64,000 bases of DNA from Macrothele yani (lineage: Eukaryota; Arthropoda; Arachnida; Araneae; Macrothelidae). Shown here one piece after another: positions 19,330-29,999 of this stretch. The stretch covers positions 159,866,709 through 159,930,708 of the forward strand of contig CM076997.1 of the NCBI GenBank assembly GCA_039090855.1, in the 5' to 3' direction. The translations under genes and the position numbers were made by a program. The notes beneath the pieces are model-generated. The model was given only the letters and a program-made list of their open reading frames with translations, ran no database searches and had not been told where the DNA came from. Numbering within the stretch: position 1 is the first letter of the stretch; each line of letters starts with the position of its first letter.

Positions 19330-22300
19330 ATGGCGAACAAAATTACTGTTGTTACCTTCAATTGCCTGGGTCTTGCTGTTTCGGCAGCGAATGCTCTGGT
19401 TTTTGAGGATGTCAGACACTTGAAGGCCAATATATTCATGTTGCAAGAGACAAACGTTCCGCCGTCTCTTCTACCACCAATACCTCCTGTTGGCGGCGTT
19501 GTCCATATCAGTTCTTTCATAATTTCCGATCTCATATTGGTTCTGGTACATCTATTGGCTTTCATACTCGTTTCCTTTCCTTAATCTCCGATATTCATGA
19601 GCCACAAAGCAGGCTGGGTATTTTTCAATATATTTCCCTTTCGTCTCCAATCAGTTAATTTTCATCTGCTCAATGTTCATGTCCCCCAAAATTCTACTGA
19701 AGCTGAATCTCTTATTACTCATGTTGCTTCTATTCTTACGGTTATTCCGCCTGCTGATAGTATTCTTTTTGCCGGTGATTTCAACTGCACTCTTAATCCT
19801 ACATATGACAGAGTTGGTTCCACGGAATCTCGTCATTTACTCGTTTCACAGCTTACTCAGGTTATTTCTAATTTCAACCTTCAGGATGCTTTCACATTAC
19901 ATTATCCTACAGCAAAATAATTTATTTGCCCCCTCCCCCGCTGCTTTTTGTGTACCTGCTAGATTAGATCGGTTTTATGTTTCTTATTTTTTCCATTCTG
20001 CTATTAGTTCTGTTTCCCATATTCCCAGCGTTTCTTCAGATCATCGGCCGGTTGTTCTCGTCTTTTTCCTTAATATTTCCGTCACGCAGCATCCGCATGT
20101 TTGGACTTATGATAATTCCCTTCTTAAAGACCCAGTTTTTGTTCCAGCAGTTAAGACTATTATTTCGAATGCCCTTTCTGCTTTGTCCTCCATCGATGAC
20201 CCAGCTGCTCTGTGGCTTGCCACGAAAAATCGAATTGTTTTATTTTCTCGGGATTACTCTTTTCAGCGTCGCACGATTCAGTCCATGGAACTTGCTTCTT
20301 TGAATCAAGAACTACTTCAAACCGCGTTAACGTCGCCAAATCATGAGATACTCAAGGCTAAACTTCGTCTTTTTCATAATTCTTCTGCTTCATCTGCCCT
20401 TACCCGACTCAAGTATGCTACCCTTCGTTTTGATGACAACCCCAATGATAATCTTCGCCAGTTGGAACGCTCTGCTGTTAAAAATAAAACCATTACTTTT
20501 CTTACTCTTCCCTATGGATCCGAATCAAATGACCAATTCAAAATTTGTGAAGCCACCCTTGATTTCTACAGACAACGCTTCGGCTCTAATTTGACTTCTT
20601 CTGCAGTCAGTTCTCCACTCATTCAACATCATCCGCAAGTTCCTGATCATTTCACTACTCAACTGTTTTCTCCGATTTCTCCAGCCGAGATTCGAAATTC
20701 CATTTACAGCCTTAATGACAGATCTGCCCCGGGAGAAGATGGTCTCCCCCTTCCTTTTTTTAACTTCCTTCTTCCAATCCTTCTTCCTTTGTTGGTTGCT
20801 GCTTATAATTTTATTTTTTCTACTCCACACTTTGATTCTTTCAATTTTTCTTTTGCAACTCTCCGTCTTATCCCCAAATCCGATAATCTCAGTTTTCTAA
20901 CTAATTGGTGGCCATCTCGGTTCTTAATACTGATTACAAAATCTTTGCTAAAATTCTTGCCCTTCGCCTTAATCCTGTTCTTTTTGACATTATACACCCT
21001 CAGACCAAACTTACACGGTTCCGTCCCGCTGGATCTCCTCTAATATCCTCACTATACGTAACCTTTACTCACTGGCGTCCAGGCTTTCGGAACCCCTGGC
21101 AATTTTTTCCTTTGACCAAAAACAGGCTTTTGACTCAATTAACCATTCTTATCTATTCACTGTTCTACGCCACTTTGGCTTTCCTCCTACTTTCATTACT
21201 GCTATTTCTAATCTTTATACTGACGCTTCCTTTCGTGTTCGTACCGCCAATTTTTTTACTTCCATCATTCCGTTTACTAACGGGATCAGGCAGGGTTGCA
21301 CCCCTGTCTGGTCAACTTTTTTCTCTTGTTTTTGAACCATTGTTGATTGCTCTTCGTTTCCGCATTTCTTCCACCATTCCACGAAATATCTCTACCAAGC
21401 GACACCATCATATTGTTTTAACAGCTTATGCCGATGACCTCACGATGTTTCTCCGTTCCACTGATTCTTTTCAAGTACTACGTTCAACCTACCAAGAATA
21501 TGCCGCCATTTCTGACTCTGCTTTGAATGTCTCAAAATGCTCAGGACTCTGGGCCGGTACTTAGATCTCCCAAGGAGACTGCCCATGCGGAGCTCAATGG
21601 TCTTCTTCGATAATCAAAGTGCTTGGTATCTACGTGGGCTCTTCGGTAGCGGTTACAGCAGCAACCTGGACACTGCTTATTCAGAAAATTAATAGAAGTC
21701 TTGTTCCATTCCGTTACCTTAAAACTAAACTTTCCTTCTTCAATCGAGCTTACTTAATCAATACTTTTATTTTACCGATGTTTTTTCATACGTGGATTGC
21801 CAACTCGCCACCGAAGAATTTTTTTGAAGAATGTTCAACGCGTGTTTACAGATTTCATCTGGAGTACCATTCACTGGGTTCACCGATCTACTTTAACTCT
21901 TCCTCTGTCGTTTGGCGGCTTTGGTCTTGCTGATGTGTCTCTGAAATTCCAATCCTTTCATCTCTTTAATTTCATTCGTGAATTCTCCCTTACTCTGTCT
22001 TCTTCACACACCATTATCGATACTCTGCTTTTCCCTCGTAGCCCATTTCTTACTGTCTCGACTTTTCTGCAGATGGACCTCTTTCCTTTTGTTCCCAGAC
22101 ATTTCCCCGATACTTACATTTCTGTGCTTTCCTTTTGGCGCTCCTTATGTCCAGTCCGGCTCCATCTCTCCACAACTAATGATTTATTGGCAGAACCTCT
22201 CTTCTTTTCCTCTGTTATCCATTCTTCTACCACCCTATACCTTCACTCCTTCACTTGGTTGGCTTGTGGAGTGGTGAAGGTTTCTCAGCTCATTGATTCT

Positions 22301-23160
22301 GCACTCCGTTGGAAATCGTTTCAGTCTATATCTCCTCCGTTGCCTGACACATCAGCTGCACGTTCTCAACTCCGTTTTATTCAAAAGTGCATCCAAACTC
22401 TTTACTCTTCCCTTGCAGATCAAAATGGATTGATTTTCACCCCTTCAGCTGCTTACTGTTTGCCCTTTCTTGTTTATTTGAATGATGTTCCCTATCTTTT
22501 GCACAAAATATCTATGAAGCCACTTTACTATCATTTCTTGACATACTTCACTGCTCCAATCCCGATTAGTACCATTCCTGCTGATGAATCAAGTACTACC
22601 TGGATGGATACCAATATTTCTCTTGCTGCACCACGTGCAAAAGATATTCATTGGCTCCATCTTCATCAACGTCTTTTTACTCCACGCACCCTTCATCGAT
22701 TTCGTCATCTTCTGTCTCCGGATTGTTTTTTTATTCCACTGTTGGTGATGTCCATCATTCCTACTCTCTTTGTTTGGTTTTACAGCCTTTATTTTCCATG
22801 TTTTCGCTTACCGAAAAAGTTTGCCCTTCACTTCACACCATGATGCACTTTCTCTACCTTCGCCGTCATCATCAATCTGCAATTCATCATAATCAACTGT
22901 GTGCGTTTTTTTCCTTCGGGCAAAACTTACTATCTATCACTTGTATCAATCTTCTGTTGATGATCCAGCATTGCGTCGCTATCATGTTACTCGCCGTTTT
23001 CTCTGCAGACAATTTCGCTCATCAATCATCTTTATCGTTCAAACTGAGTTTGATATTGCCAAAGCAGCTGATCGTGCGTCGTCCTTTTTTCAAACCTGGA
23101 AAATTGATGGGACGTGGTGCGATATTGATCAAGACAGTGTTTTCTTTCTTCTTTAATGCT
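19330..23160 (+). pseudogene. LINE ORF2: AP endonuclease and reverse transcriptase, frameshifted
   Basis: The APE endonuclease domain is spread over three frames: TFNCLGL then LQETN (19355-19455), FAGDFNCTL (about 19770) and SDHRPVVLVF (about 20035). The reverse transcriptase follows with APGEDGLPLPFF (about 20728), LNTDYKIFAKILALRLNP (about 20925), a GIRQGC block split by a shift (about 21285) and the catalytic AYADDLTMFL (about 21420). Beyond the RT is a GGFGLADVSLKFQ thumb-like block (about 21915) and, near 22700, a Cys/His-rich end. The motif order fits the L1/Tx1 group. Nicking of target DNA by the endonuclease primes reverse transcription. At least five frameshifts are present, yet most catalytic residues remain, so decay is moderate. 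Confidence 0.88.
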
Positions 23161-23361
23161 TTTTTTTTGTTTAGGTGTTATGACTTGGTCTTTTTAATTG
23201 TTTTTTTTTGTTCTATTACAATGTGTTTTTCCCACAGGCACAATTTTTTTAATACTGCAAGTGTCTATATGCTGAAAGTTACATACTCATAGTGCTGAAA
23301 GTTACATAATGCCTATTGGTTGTGTTTTTTTAATGTTTTATTATTTATGGTTGTTGATTGT

Positions 23362-23389
23362 GACGCCGGAAGTGTCTTTTTCCGGCGAC
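23362..23389 (+). repeat. hairpin in LINE 3' UTR
   Basis: The stem CGCCGGA (23364-23370) pairs with TCCGGCG (23381-23387) around a 10-nt loop. A position near the RNA 3' end suggests a recognition hairpin for the LINE reverse transcriptase, which is inference. Confidence 0.7.
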
Positions 23390-23437
23390 GTTTTTTTTAT
23401 TATACATAATTTTATGAGCAATAAAGACTTTCTGAAT

Positions 23438-23625
23438 TTCTGGTCATTCGTGCGAAAAAGGTCCGGGTTCAAATCGCGGTGAGGCATGGATGTTGTGTTT
23501 GTCTTATGACACTGGCAGTCTCCCTTCCCTGGAACCAGTGGCCCTAAATTAGGGACGGGCGACTGCCTATAGCCCATTAAGTTGCTCACGGTGGTCGTTA
23601 AATCTCCAAAAAAAAAAAAAAAAAA
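23438..23625 (+). mobile_element. SINE, 3' half (split by a LINE)
   Basis: It starts TTCTGGTCATTCG and contains the B box (GGGTTCAAATCGC), GGTGAGGCATGGATGT, CTCACGGTGGTCGTTAAA and a long A-run. It continues exactly where the half at 17480 stops. TTAGTGTGC follows, completing the 9-bp target duplication. Confidence 0.9.
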
Positions 23626-24018
23626 TTAGTGTGCTTTTCGAACCATAGTTACCATAAGTTTCAGAAGTATTTCTGCAAAACATAAAGGGAAACGCACTCA
23701 GTGTTGTCTATTTCAGTAGTCTAAGGAACGGACTTCTCATTCTGCTGGACCTAGATTGTGTCTCACACGGAACAAATGCCCATAAATGTGGGCTGAAAAA
23801 CTTCTGGTTTTAGATTTCATGGGCAGAAGAAAGTAGGGGCGGATCCAGGATTTTCGTGGGGGGTGGGGGTGGGGTAAGTGTCGGGAATAACAAGGGATCT
23901 TTCTGATATTTCACGTAGCGTGAAATCCCCGTATGGAAATGGAAAATACAAATCCCCATTAGTTCCGAATGATAAAATCGATCGTTGATATCTTCCAATT
24001 AATTAGCGAAAGTATTAT

Positions 24019-25001
24019 ACAGTGTCTCACTCGATACCGAACTCGGCATTTCTTTAATAATATTAACACCAATGAAGATATTGCAACGAAATTTGAAGTG
24101 GACTTACCTCATTTGCGTGCGAAATGAGATGGCATCACAACATGTGCTGGAAGTGGCCACCATTTGCGTCTAGACATCATTGAACCCAGCGCTGTCCGCC
24201 AGCCAGCGGGAGTGCTACTTAGTGGCAGACAGATTCCTAAGTGTGGCGCCACTGAGGAGAGGTCCTCCAACCAGCCGGACGCGCCTCTCTGCTGCTTTGT
24301 TATGCCATTTCGCTCAGCGTGACTACACAATACGGTTGTTGAAAATGAGTGCTTGCGCTCATGGCTGTTAGCGTACGTGTGAAAATCTATCGGTATTCTC
24401 TGGAGGAGCGAATGTTTATTATTCGCACTTATTGGAAAACAGAAATCGATAAAGTCTTGTCAACAGCAATTCCTGGAGAGGTTTCCAGGCAGGCATCCGC
24501 CAAGCAAGTCCACCATTTGGGCATTCTCGAAGAAATTGGAAACCAAGGGAATTTTATTAGACGACCATGCAGGAGGTCGTCCATAAATGTCCGAGGAAGC
24601 GATCTAGAGTGAAAAGGGCCAGACTACTTGCGTCTCACAGGAAGTCAATTTCGAAGGGTCTATGGCCACCGCGCTCGACCTAACTGGCGCCTACTGATTA
24701 CTTTTTATTGGGACATCTAAAAGGGAGAGTTTACCAAAAGAAACCCGAACCATAGATGCCTTGAACGCAAACATCACCGAAGAAATTCAGACAGTGATGG
24801 CAGACGAACTGGCAAGGACTTTCCACAATATAGTGCGCCGGGTTCAATGCTATCTGGACGCAAATGGTGGCCACTTTCAGCACATGTTGTGATGTCTTCA
24901 CATTTCGCACAAAACGAGGTAGGTCCACTTTGTTGCAATATCTTCATTGGTGTTAATATTATTGAAGAAATGCCGTGTTCGGTAGCGAGTGGGGCACCCT
25001 G
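24019..25001 (+). mobile_element. mariner-like element with about 175-bp TIRs
   Basis: Inverted repeats of about 175 bp (24019-24195 and 24825-25001) agree closely, including AATAATATTAACACCAATGA and CACAACATGTGCTG, and are flanked by TA (24017-24018 and 25002-25003). At 983 bp it is short. The centre keeps the start and the end of a transposase gene with the middle missing, so it is a non-autonomous deletion derivative nested in a hAT MITE. Confidence 0.88.
24388..24900 (+). pseudogene. mariner-like transposase, internal deletion
   Basis: The N-terminal part YSLEERMFIIRTYWKTE resembles the DUF4817-type helix-turn-helix found ahead of some mariner-like transposases. In shifted frames there follow KSTISGILEEIG-like and AGGRP-like words. 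Then the sequence jumps to the C-terminal block LAPTDYFLLGHLKGRVYQK (about 24690), which carries the third catalytic Asp, and ends in DANGGHFQHML, which overlaps the right TIR. The region that should hold the first two Asp residues is absent. It cannot be active, but its ends could still be moved by a full-length relative. Confidence 0.8.
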
Positions 25002-25142
25002 TACTTTTAAGTAATACTTTCTTTCACGAAAAAAATATTCATTTTGCTATTAAAACCTAACAAATCGAAGCTTTTCCTTGGTTCCTGAGGGAGGGGTGCG
25101 CGCCTCCTCCGTCTCCCCTCTGGATCTGGCCCTGGAAGAAAG

Positions 25143-26165
25143 AAGATTCAGTATTGATTCATGCAAACAATCTGTACTTTTGAACTCCACCAGCAATACA
25201 AAATGGATTTATTACTAATGCTTTCAAGAAATATTTTAACAGCCTTTCTTATATACGAATGAGATACTGGAAAATACGTATCTTACTGTCCGTTTTGAGT
25301 TACGTTTTTAACTCAGCAAAACGTAATCAAATGCTATTCTTAATCATATTTCCGCGTTCATAGATCAAAAAGTTTATGTTACCAGTCTTTACCGTACTAC
25401 GTGACATGACGTTGATGACATACTATTGAAGAGACGTATGAGTGAAATCGACAGTACTGCAGCTATTAAGACTACCGGCGTAGTTTAGTTAGGAGAACAG
25501 CCGCTCCGGAGTAGGAAGACGTGTTTCGAAAACCACCCCTGGCGAAAGACTACATGTTAAAATGACAAGCTGCATAATGTTAAACATATGGACGCAAGTG
25601 GGACTGTGTTCTACTTATCAAAAATTTATGAAGTGATTTTAGCGTGGATTCCGCGAGATTAGTTGCTACACTGTTAAATAAATCTACTTAAAAATGAGAA
25701 CCTGAACCTACTAATTTTTTTTAAGTACAATCGTTTCGCAAACGAGTACATGACATGCTCAAATATAAGTAACCATACGTACTTACAAATAACTGCGTCA
25801 ATAAATATAAATATAATCTCGTATTACTCCATTTTAGATATTATAGATTTCAAGAGAAATTGTTTAATAAATGTGTAAAGTGACACACATAAATAATTAG
25901 TACCACAAAGTCACTAATCACAATAAATTTAATTATGCATAAAGTATATTTGTGTACGTTTTTACATTAACTATATTTGTGTCAATCTCATAGATAATAT
26001 ATTGTCGCTTCATCAATTTATTTGTCACAAAATTGTGCGGTACATTTGCCCAACATGTGACAACGAGTATATCTATTATCCCAGATGTGCCATTAAATTA
26101 TATACTTCCAGTTGATTCTATGAATAAATGAGTATGTATGGAGTACACGTATTCCAAATTTGAAA
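25143..26165. other. no gene seen
   Basis: AT-rich DNA. I recognise no ORF domain, tRNA box or repeat. Confidence 0.5.
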
Positions 26166-26168
26166 TCG

Positions 26169-26345
26169 AGCCGCGGATGGCTTAGTGGTTAGAGTTTCAG
26201 ACTATTGATGGAAGCACCCCAGGTTCAAACAAACCTAGCCTAATAGGTGTAGTAACAAACCTAACCTATTGCTGAAAATTCGCCGTGCATCGGACGAACA
26301 CGTTAAGTAACGGCCCCCGGGAAGGAATATCCCGGTTACATATAA
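26169..26345 (+). mobile_element. candidate tRNA-derived SINE, second type
   Basis: A tRNA-like head with A box TGGCTTAGTGGTTAGAG and B box CAGGTTCAAACAA lies at 26169-26230. A body with two CAAACCTA-CCTA words and a CCCGGGAAGGAATATCCCGG hairpin follows. It is unrelated to the family at 12478. I see no A-tail or clear target duplication, so it could also be a diverged tRNA pseudogene. Confidence 0.5.
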
Positions 26346-26420
26346 AGGTGTTCATTCCAATGCCTCCCCCCCCTCCCGCCTAATTTCTCTCTGCCTTCTA
26401 TGTGCAAAATCATACGGTGG

Positions 26421-26432
26421 CGCCATCTAGTG
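26421..26432 (-). promoter_or_regulatory. CTCF-core-like site
   Basis: The reverse complement reads CACTAGATGGCG, in line with the CTCF core pattern (C-S-Y-AGRKGGC). It is a single site beside the hairpin at 26479. Binding is untested inference. Confidence 0.35.
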
Positions 26433-26478
26433 TGCTCTCTCTCACTTACAAACTATCCTGTCCGAATCGCTAGATTTG

Positions 26479-26541
26479 CTCTAACTTCCGTCAGTTTCTG
26501 TGCCCTGCCCTAAAGGGCACAGAAACTGGTTTAAGTTAGAG
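26479..26541. repeat. two-step hairpin
   Basis: The outer arms CTCTAACTT/AAGTTAGAG and the inner arms CAGTTTCTGTGCCCT (26492-26506)/AGGGCACAGAAACTG (26514-26528) are exact complements, separated by a 4-nt bulge on each side and a 7-nt loop. It may be the remains of a small foldback element. Confidence 0.9.
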
Positions 26542-26569
26542 TACATGTATTTGAAATAGATGAATTTGT

Positions 26570-26762
26570 TTGAGTACATATGCTTGAAATACAGTATATG
26601 TACTCAAAAATGGGTACATACATTTCAAATTAGAAATGCGAGATATACCCACAATTGATTCCCTGTGTGTACTCAAAAATGAGTACTTGTCTTTCCCAAA
26701 AATGAGACGCAAGTACTCGAAGCTATTATAAGCCCAGAATGTACTCAAAAACGAGCACATTT
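26570..26762. repeat. about 70-bp repeats with GTACTC palindromes
   Basis: TGTACTCAAAAATGAGTACT-like imperfect palindromes start at 26599, 26668 and 26740, so spacing is 69-72 bp. Related TGAGTACAT words lie between them. No coding sense was recognised. Confidence 0.75.
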
Positions 26763-26779
26763 TGCTTATTTCTAAGTGC

Positions 26780-28460
26780 CAATTTTTACCAGTGTATTCG
26801 TAATATGTCCACAGTTCTAGAAATTTTTGCGAAATGCTATCTTTTGCGACGAACTTAAAACTACTTTTCATAAAAAGAAATTACTCTTTGGAATTGGCAG
26901 TCCTTGAAAAACTTCCACGACTGCAAATTTAAAATACACAAAGCCTTCTCGCAAATTGTAAACAATGCATGATCATTGCATCGTGTGTCATTTGTTCTTT
27001 TTGTTTTCTACAGCTGTTTCAATGATGACTTCCATATGCTACCCACCAAATTCCATTAGTAACTCAGTTTTCCCTTTTTGATTTCAAACATTTCAAAAAC
27101 ACATTAGAAAAAATTATGTAGCTTCTAATGAAATTTAATTCTCTTAGTTCAGAATAAATCTCTTTTCGTTGACACTCTTAAAAATTTGGATATGTTTCCG
27201 TTAAATGCCAAATTCGTGTCTTCTGAAATGTATCTCTTGGTTTTATTCGCACAGATATCTGCACACGAAAATTAGGCTTCGCGTCATTTGTAGAAGTACC
27301 AATGGTTAACTTATGTCAGGTTCTCACTGACCGTCACAATATATGATGTAATTAGGAACACGTTCCTTGCAGGCAGAAGAAGAAATTTTCGAAAATCATT
27401 AAGATACCATTGGCACTTTTCTAGAATATGAAGAGAAAAAAGATAGCCTTTCATTACATACAGGCGAAAACTCTTACGGGAATGATACGAAGCTACATAC
27501 ACATCGTAGAATGGTTGAAGAGCAAACGACATTAATTCAAATGCCTAGCTAAAGCACCTTTTTCTCTTTATGATTCAGATTAAACTCTGAGCAAATGTCA
27601 TTCGGTGAACATATTAAAACATGTTAGAAAAGGTAGTTTAAAACAGTAAATGAACTAAACGAGATCGGGCAACTTTCTTCGTTATGATTTAGAAGGCCAA
27701 AAATTAGAGTTTTGGCGTGGCGAAACCATGAGCATGGATTAAGGAGGAAGCAAAGGGCTACAATCCATTTTATGAGCTATCATCGCGAAGGAGAGTTTTC
27801 TCCTTTCACTCCTTCCCTCTTAGACAACGGTAAGGTCGTACAATTTAAAGAACGATCTCACGATCGCAAAATATTCTGTTGGTCATAAAAGCAAAATTTC
27901 TCGCAGCTAAAATCCTACTTAATTAAGACTTAAGCCACCAGTAAAACAAGCAGCATTATGCCACAAGTCAATAACTTCGTGTGAGAGTCAGTGATTTCCA
28001 AAGTTTACTTAAACTGGAAGGTTTAAAGTTACTGCGTACAAAACAGTTGAGCGTAAAATTAAGCAAAACAATAAAAATTAATTAAATAAAATACAATTTT
28101 AAGAAATAAAAAGAAATCGAGAGAGTACCATGGTACTCTTTAAGACAATTCATTCTTTTTATTTCCAAAGCTTTTCCCGAAGGCAATAAAGTAAATCACA
28201 AGTAAAAAAAATGCGATTTAATGAATAAGGGTAACGGAGAGTCGTTGTGAAAACCATTGTTGAAATTTGATCGAGCCGCATGTTGTTCCATGACATGTCG
28301 CAACAATAGCTAACTTCATTGTTACTCAATAATACAATATATTTTACTAAACAATCGCCGAACACTGTTTCGTCCCGTTTTAAATAAACGTAACTATATA
28401 TCACTGCAATCTACATAAATTACGAGAACTCAATGCTATTTGTGATAAAAGCTATTACAA
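26780..28460. other. no gene seen
   Basis: 1.7 kb of AT-rich DNA without recognisable protein domains, repeats or tRNA boxes. Only short chance ORFs are present. Confidence 0.5.
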
Positions 28461-28467
28461 AAATGTA

Positions 28468-29650
28468 CACTTAACTGCCAGAAAAACTGGTACACCAGTC
28501 TAATACTTGGTAGGTCCACCACGGGAGCGCAGGACTGCAGAAATACGACGGGGCATAGACTCTACTAGCTTCTGGAAATATGCTGTAGGCAATGCACACC
28601 ATACTTCCTGCAGAGCGTTCCACAACTAGGGTGTATTCCGAGGTCCAGGATTCCTGTGTTCGATAGCGCGTTGGATGGCATCCCAAATGTGTTCTATCAC
28701 GCTCAGATCTGGGGACTTGGGTGGGAATGGCAACACCCCAAACTCAGATGAATGCTCCTCTAACCATAATGGCATTGGCCGGTCACAGACGTTTGTAGAC
28801 GTACCAGGAGTCCCAGTGAAGTCCAGCTAAACACACCCCATACCACTACGGAACCCCACCAGCCGGTACAGTTCCCTGTTGACAGGCGGGATCCACGGCT
28901 TCATGGAGTTTGCACCACACACGAATCCTTCCGTCTGCCCGATACAGTTCGAAACACGACTCGTCAGACCAGGTTACTTTTTTCCAGTCAAGTGTCCCGT
29001 GGCGGTGTTGACGTGCCCAAGCGAAGCGCAGTGCTCTGTGTCGTGCACCCATCAAGGGGACTCGAGTTGGGCGTCGGCTCCCAAAGCTCATATCGTGCAG
29101 GGTACGTTGCACAGTCCGGACGCTGATGCTTGTTGAGGCTCCAGCATTGAATTCCGATAATACCGGTGAGAGTGTTGCAAGCCTATCGCGTGAAACGATT
29201 CTTGACAGCCGACGAAGGTCACATTCACCCAATGTCTTTTTACGGCCACACTGGTATCGTAGGTTGGAGGTTTTGCCGGAATTCTTGTAGTCACGGTACA
29301 CCCTTGCAATGATCGTCCGTGAAAGTCCGAACTTCGTTTCTACCTCCGAAACACTATGACCCATCTCACGAGCGACGACTATGACACCGCGTTGAAAATC
29401 GCTTAAATCGTTATTAATTGTCTTTCTCATGTCGAAAACAGCTCTGACAGCTGGCAAGGATGTCTATCGCTTTATATACGCTCTGGCGGACGCAACCGAA
29501 TACGCGCATAGGTGACGTTGCTATGTATTTTGCATATTTTTTAAATATTGCCCAGACCATCATACTTCCTCCAGCATCAGTCGCACAGTATATCCAGGTG
29601 AGAAGGCTTCCGTGGGTAAACGTCCCTCACCTAGATAGTGTAACAGGAAA
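28468..29650 (-). mobile_element. Tc1-like family C relic
   Basis: The left end CACTTAACTGCCAGAAAAAC preceded by TA is a typical Tc1 TIR. I could not find its matching complement on the right. The body appears to continue past the transposase start at 29457 to about 29650, beside the tandem repeats at 29729. The right border is a guess. Confidence 0.75.
28475..29457 (-). pseudogene. Tc1-like transposase lacking the second Asp
   Basis: A 203-codon open N-terminal part (MPAVRAVFDMRKTINND onward) contains the DNA-binding helices (VSEVETKFGLSRTIIARVY and TVQRTLHDMSFGSRRPTRV) and the first catalytic Asp in VTWSDESCFELYRADGR. A frameshift near 28850 breaks the frame. The other frame reads GVFSWTSLGLLVRL and VTGQ, then jumps to EEHSSEFGVLPFPPKSPDLS and VIEHIWDAIQRA with the catalytic Glu. 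In relatives, about 40 residues including the QDN block come between these, and here they are gone. It ends PRRISAVLRSRGGPTKY. An internal deletion thus removed one catalytic residue. Confidence 0.85.
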
Positions 29651-29728
29651 CGAGATTCGTATGCATATGAGACCCTCTTCCAGTCTTTTTGGCCCAATGT
29701 CGATTATTACGTGCCAGTTACAAGCGTT

Positions 29729-29897
29729 GACAACGGTGAACGGCTGTGAGCATAGGTACGTTGACAACGGTGAACGGCTGTGAGCATGGGTACGTTGACA
29801 ACGGCTGCGAGCATGGGTACGTTGACAACGGCTGTGAGCATGGGTACGTTGACAGCATGGGTACGTTGACAACGTACCCATGCTCACAGCCGTTGCG
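29729..29897. repeat. minisatellite capped by an inverted copy
   Basis: Five to six units of 21-34 bp with GTTGACAACGG and CTGTGAGCATGGGTAC words are followed at 29872-29897 by the reverse complement (GTACCCATGCTCACAGCC). The last unit and its inverse make a hairpin. The minus-strand ORF reads QRTHAHSR repeats only because the units happen to stay open. Confidence 0.85.
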
Positions 29898-29990
29898 ATT
29901 TTCCCGATATTTCTGCTTCTAAAAGTCCGATTTGAAAAATTCTTCCTGCATACGTATAACGAAGACTATTTTCTTTATAAAATGATGAAA
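29895..29990. repeat. fragment of the 44-45 kb repeat family
   Basis: CGATATTTCTGCTTCTAAAA, then CCGATTTGAAAAATTCTTCC match the half-units of the array at 44150-45480 (for example 44961-45002) over about 60 bp. No CTCF-like motif is kept here. Confidence 0.75.
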
Positions 29991-29999
29991 AGGCAACTT

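Larger units (their letters stand above)
17481..23437 (+). mobile_element. Tx1/L1-like LINE inserted in the SINE
   Basis: About 5.95 kb with two coding regions (gag-like ORF1, and endonuclease plus reverse transcriptase ORF2). It lies between the A-box half and the B-box half of a SINE, at the point GGCTT/TTCTGGTCATTCG. At most 2-3 bp could be a target duplication. The 3' untranslated region carries a CGCCGGA...TCCGGCG hairpin and an AATAAA-like word near 23419. Both ORFs are broken by frameshifts, so the copy is old or damaged. Confidence 0.88.
23834..25134. mobile_element. hAT-type MITE with nested transposon
   Basis: The left end TAGGGGCGGATCCAGGA and the right end (complement CAGGGCCAGATCCAGAGG) are hAT-like TIRs. 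The 8-bp target duplication GAAGAAAG is perfect (23826-23833 and 25135-25142). Only about 316 bp belongs to the MITE itself. The rest is the long-TIR element at 24019-25001 that inserted into it. Confidence 0.9.

Noticed and set aside
19673..21043. 456-codon ORF as one intact LINE protein
   Set aside because: The first 80 codons are an out-of-frame reading of endonuclease sequence. The true endonuclease reading lies in the other frame up to 19920 and only then joins this frame.
29627..29887. ORF with QRTHAHSR repeats as a His-rich protein
   Set aside because: It is the translation of a noncoding minisatellite next to a Tc1 relic.
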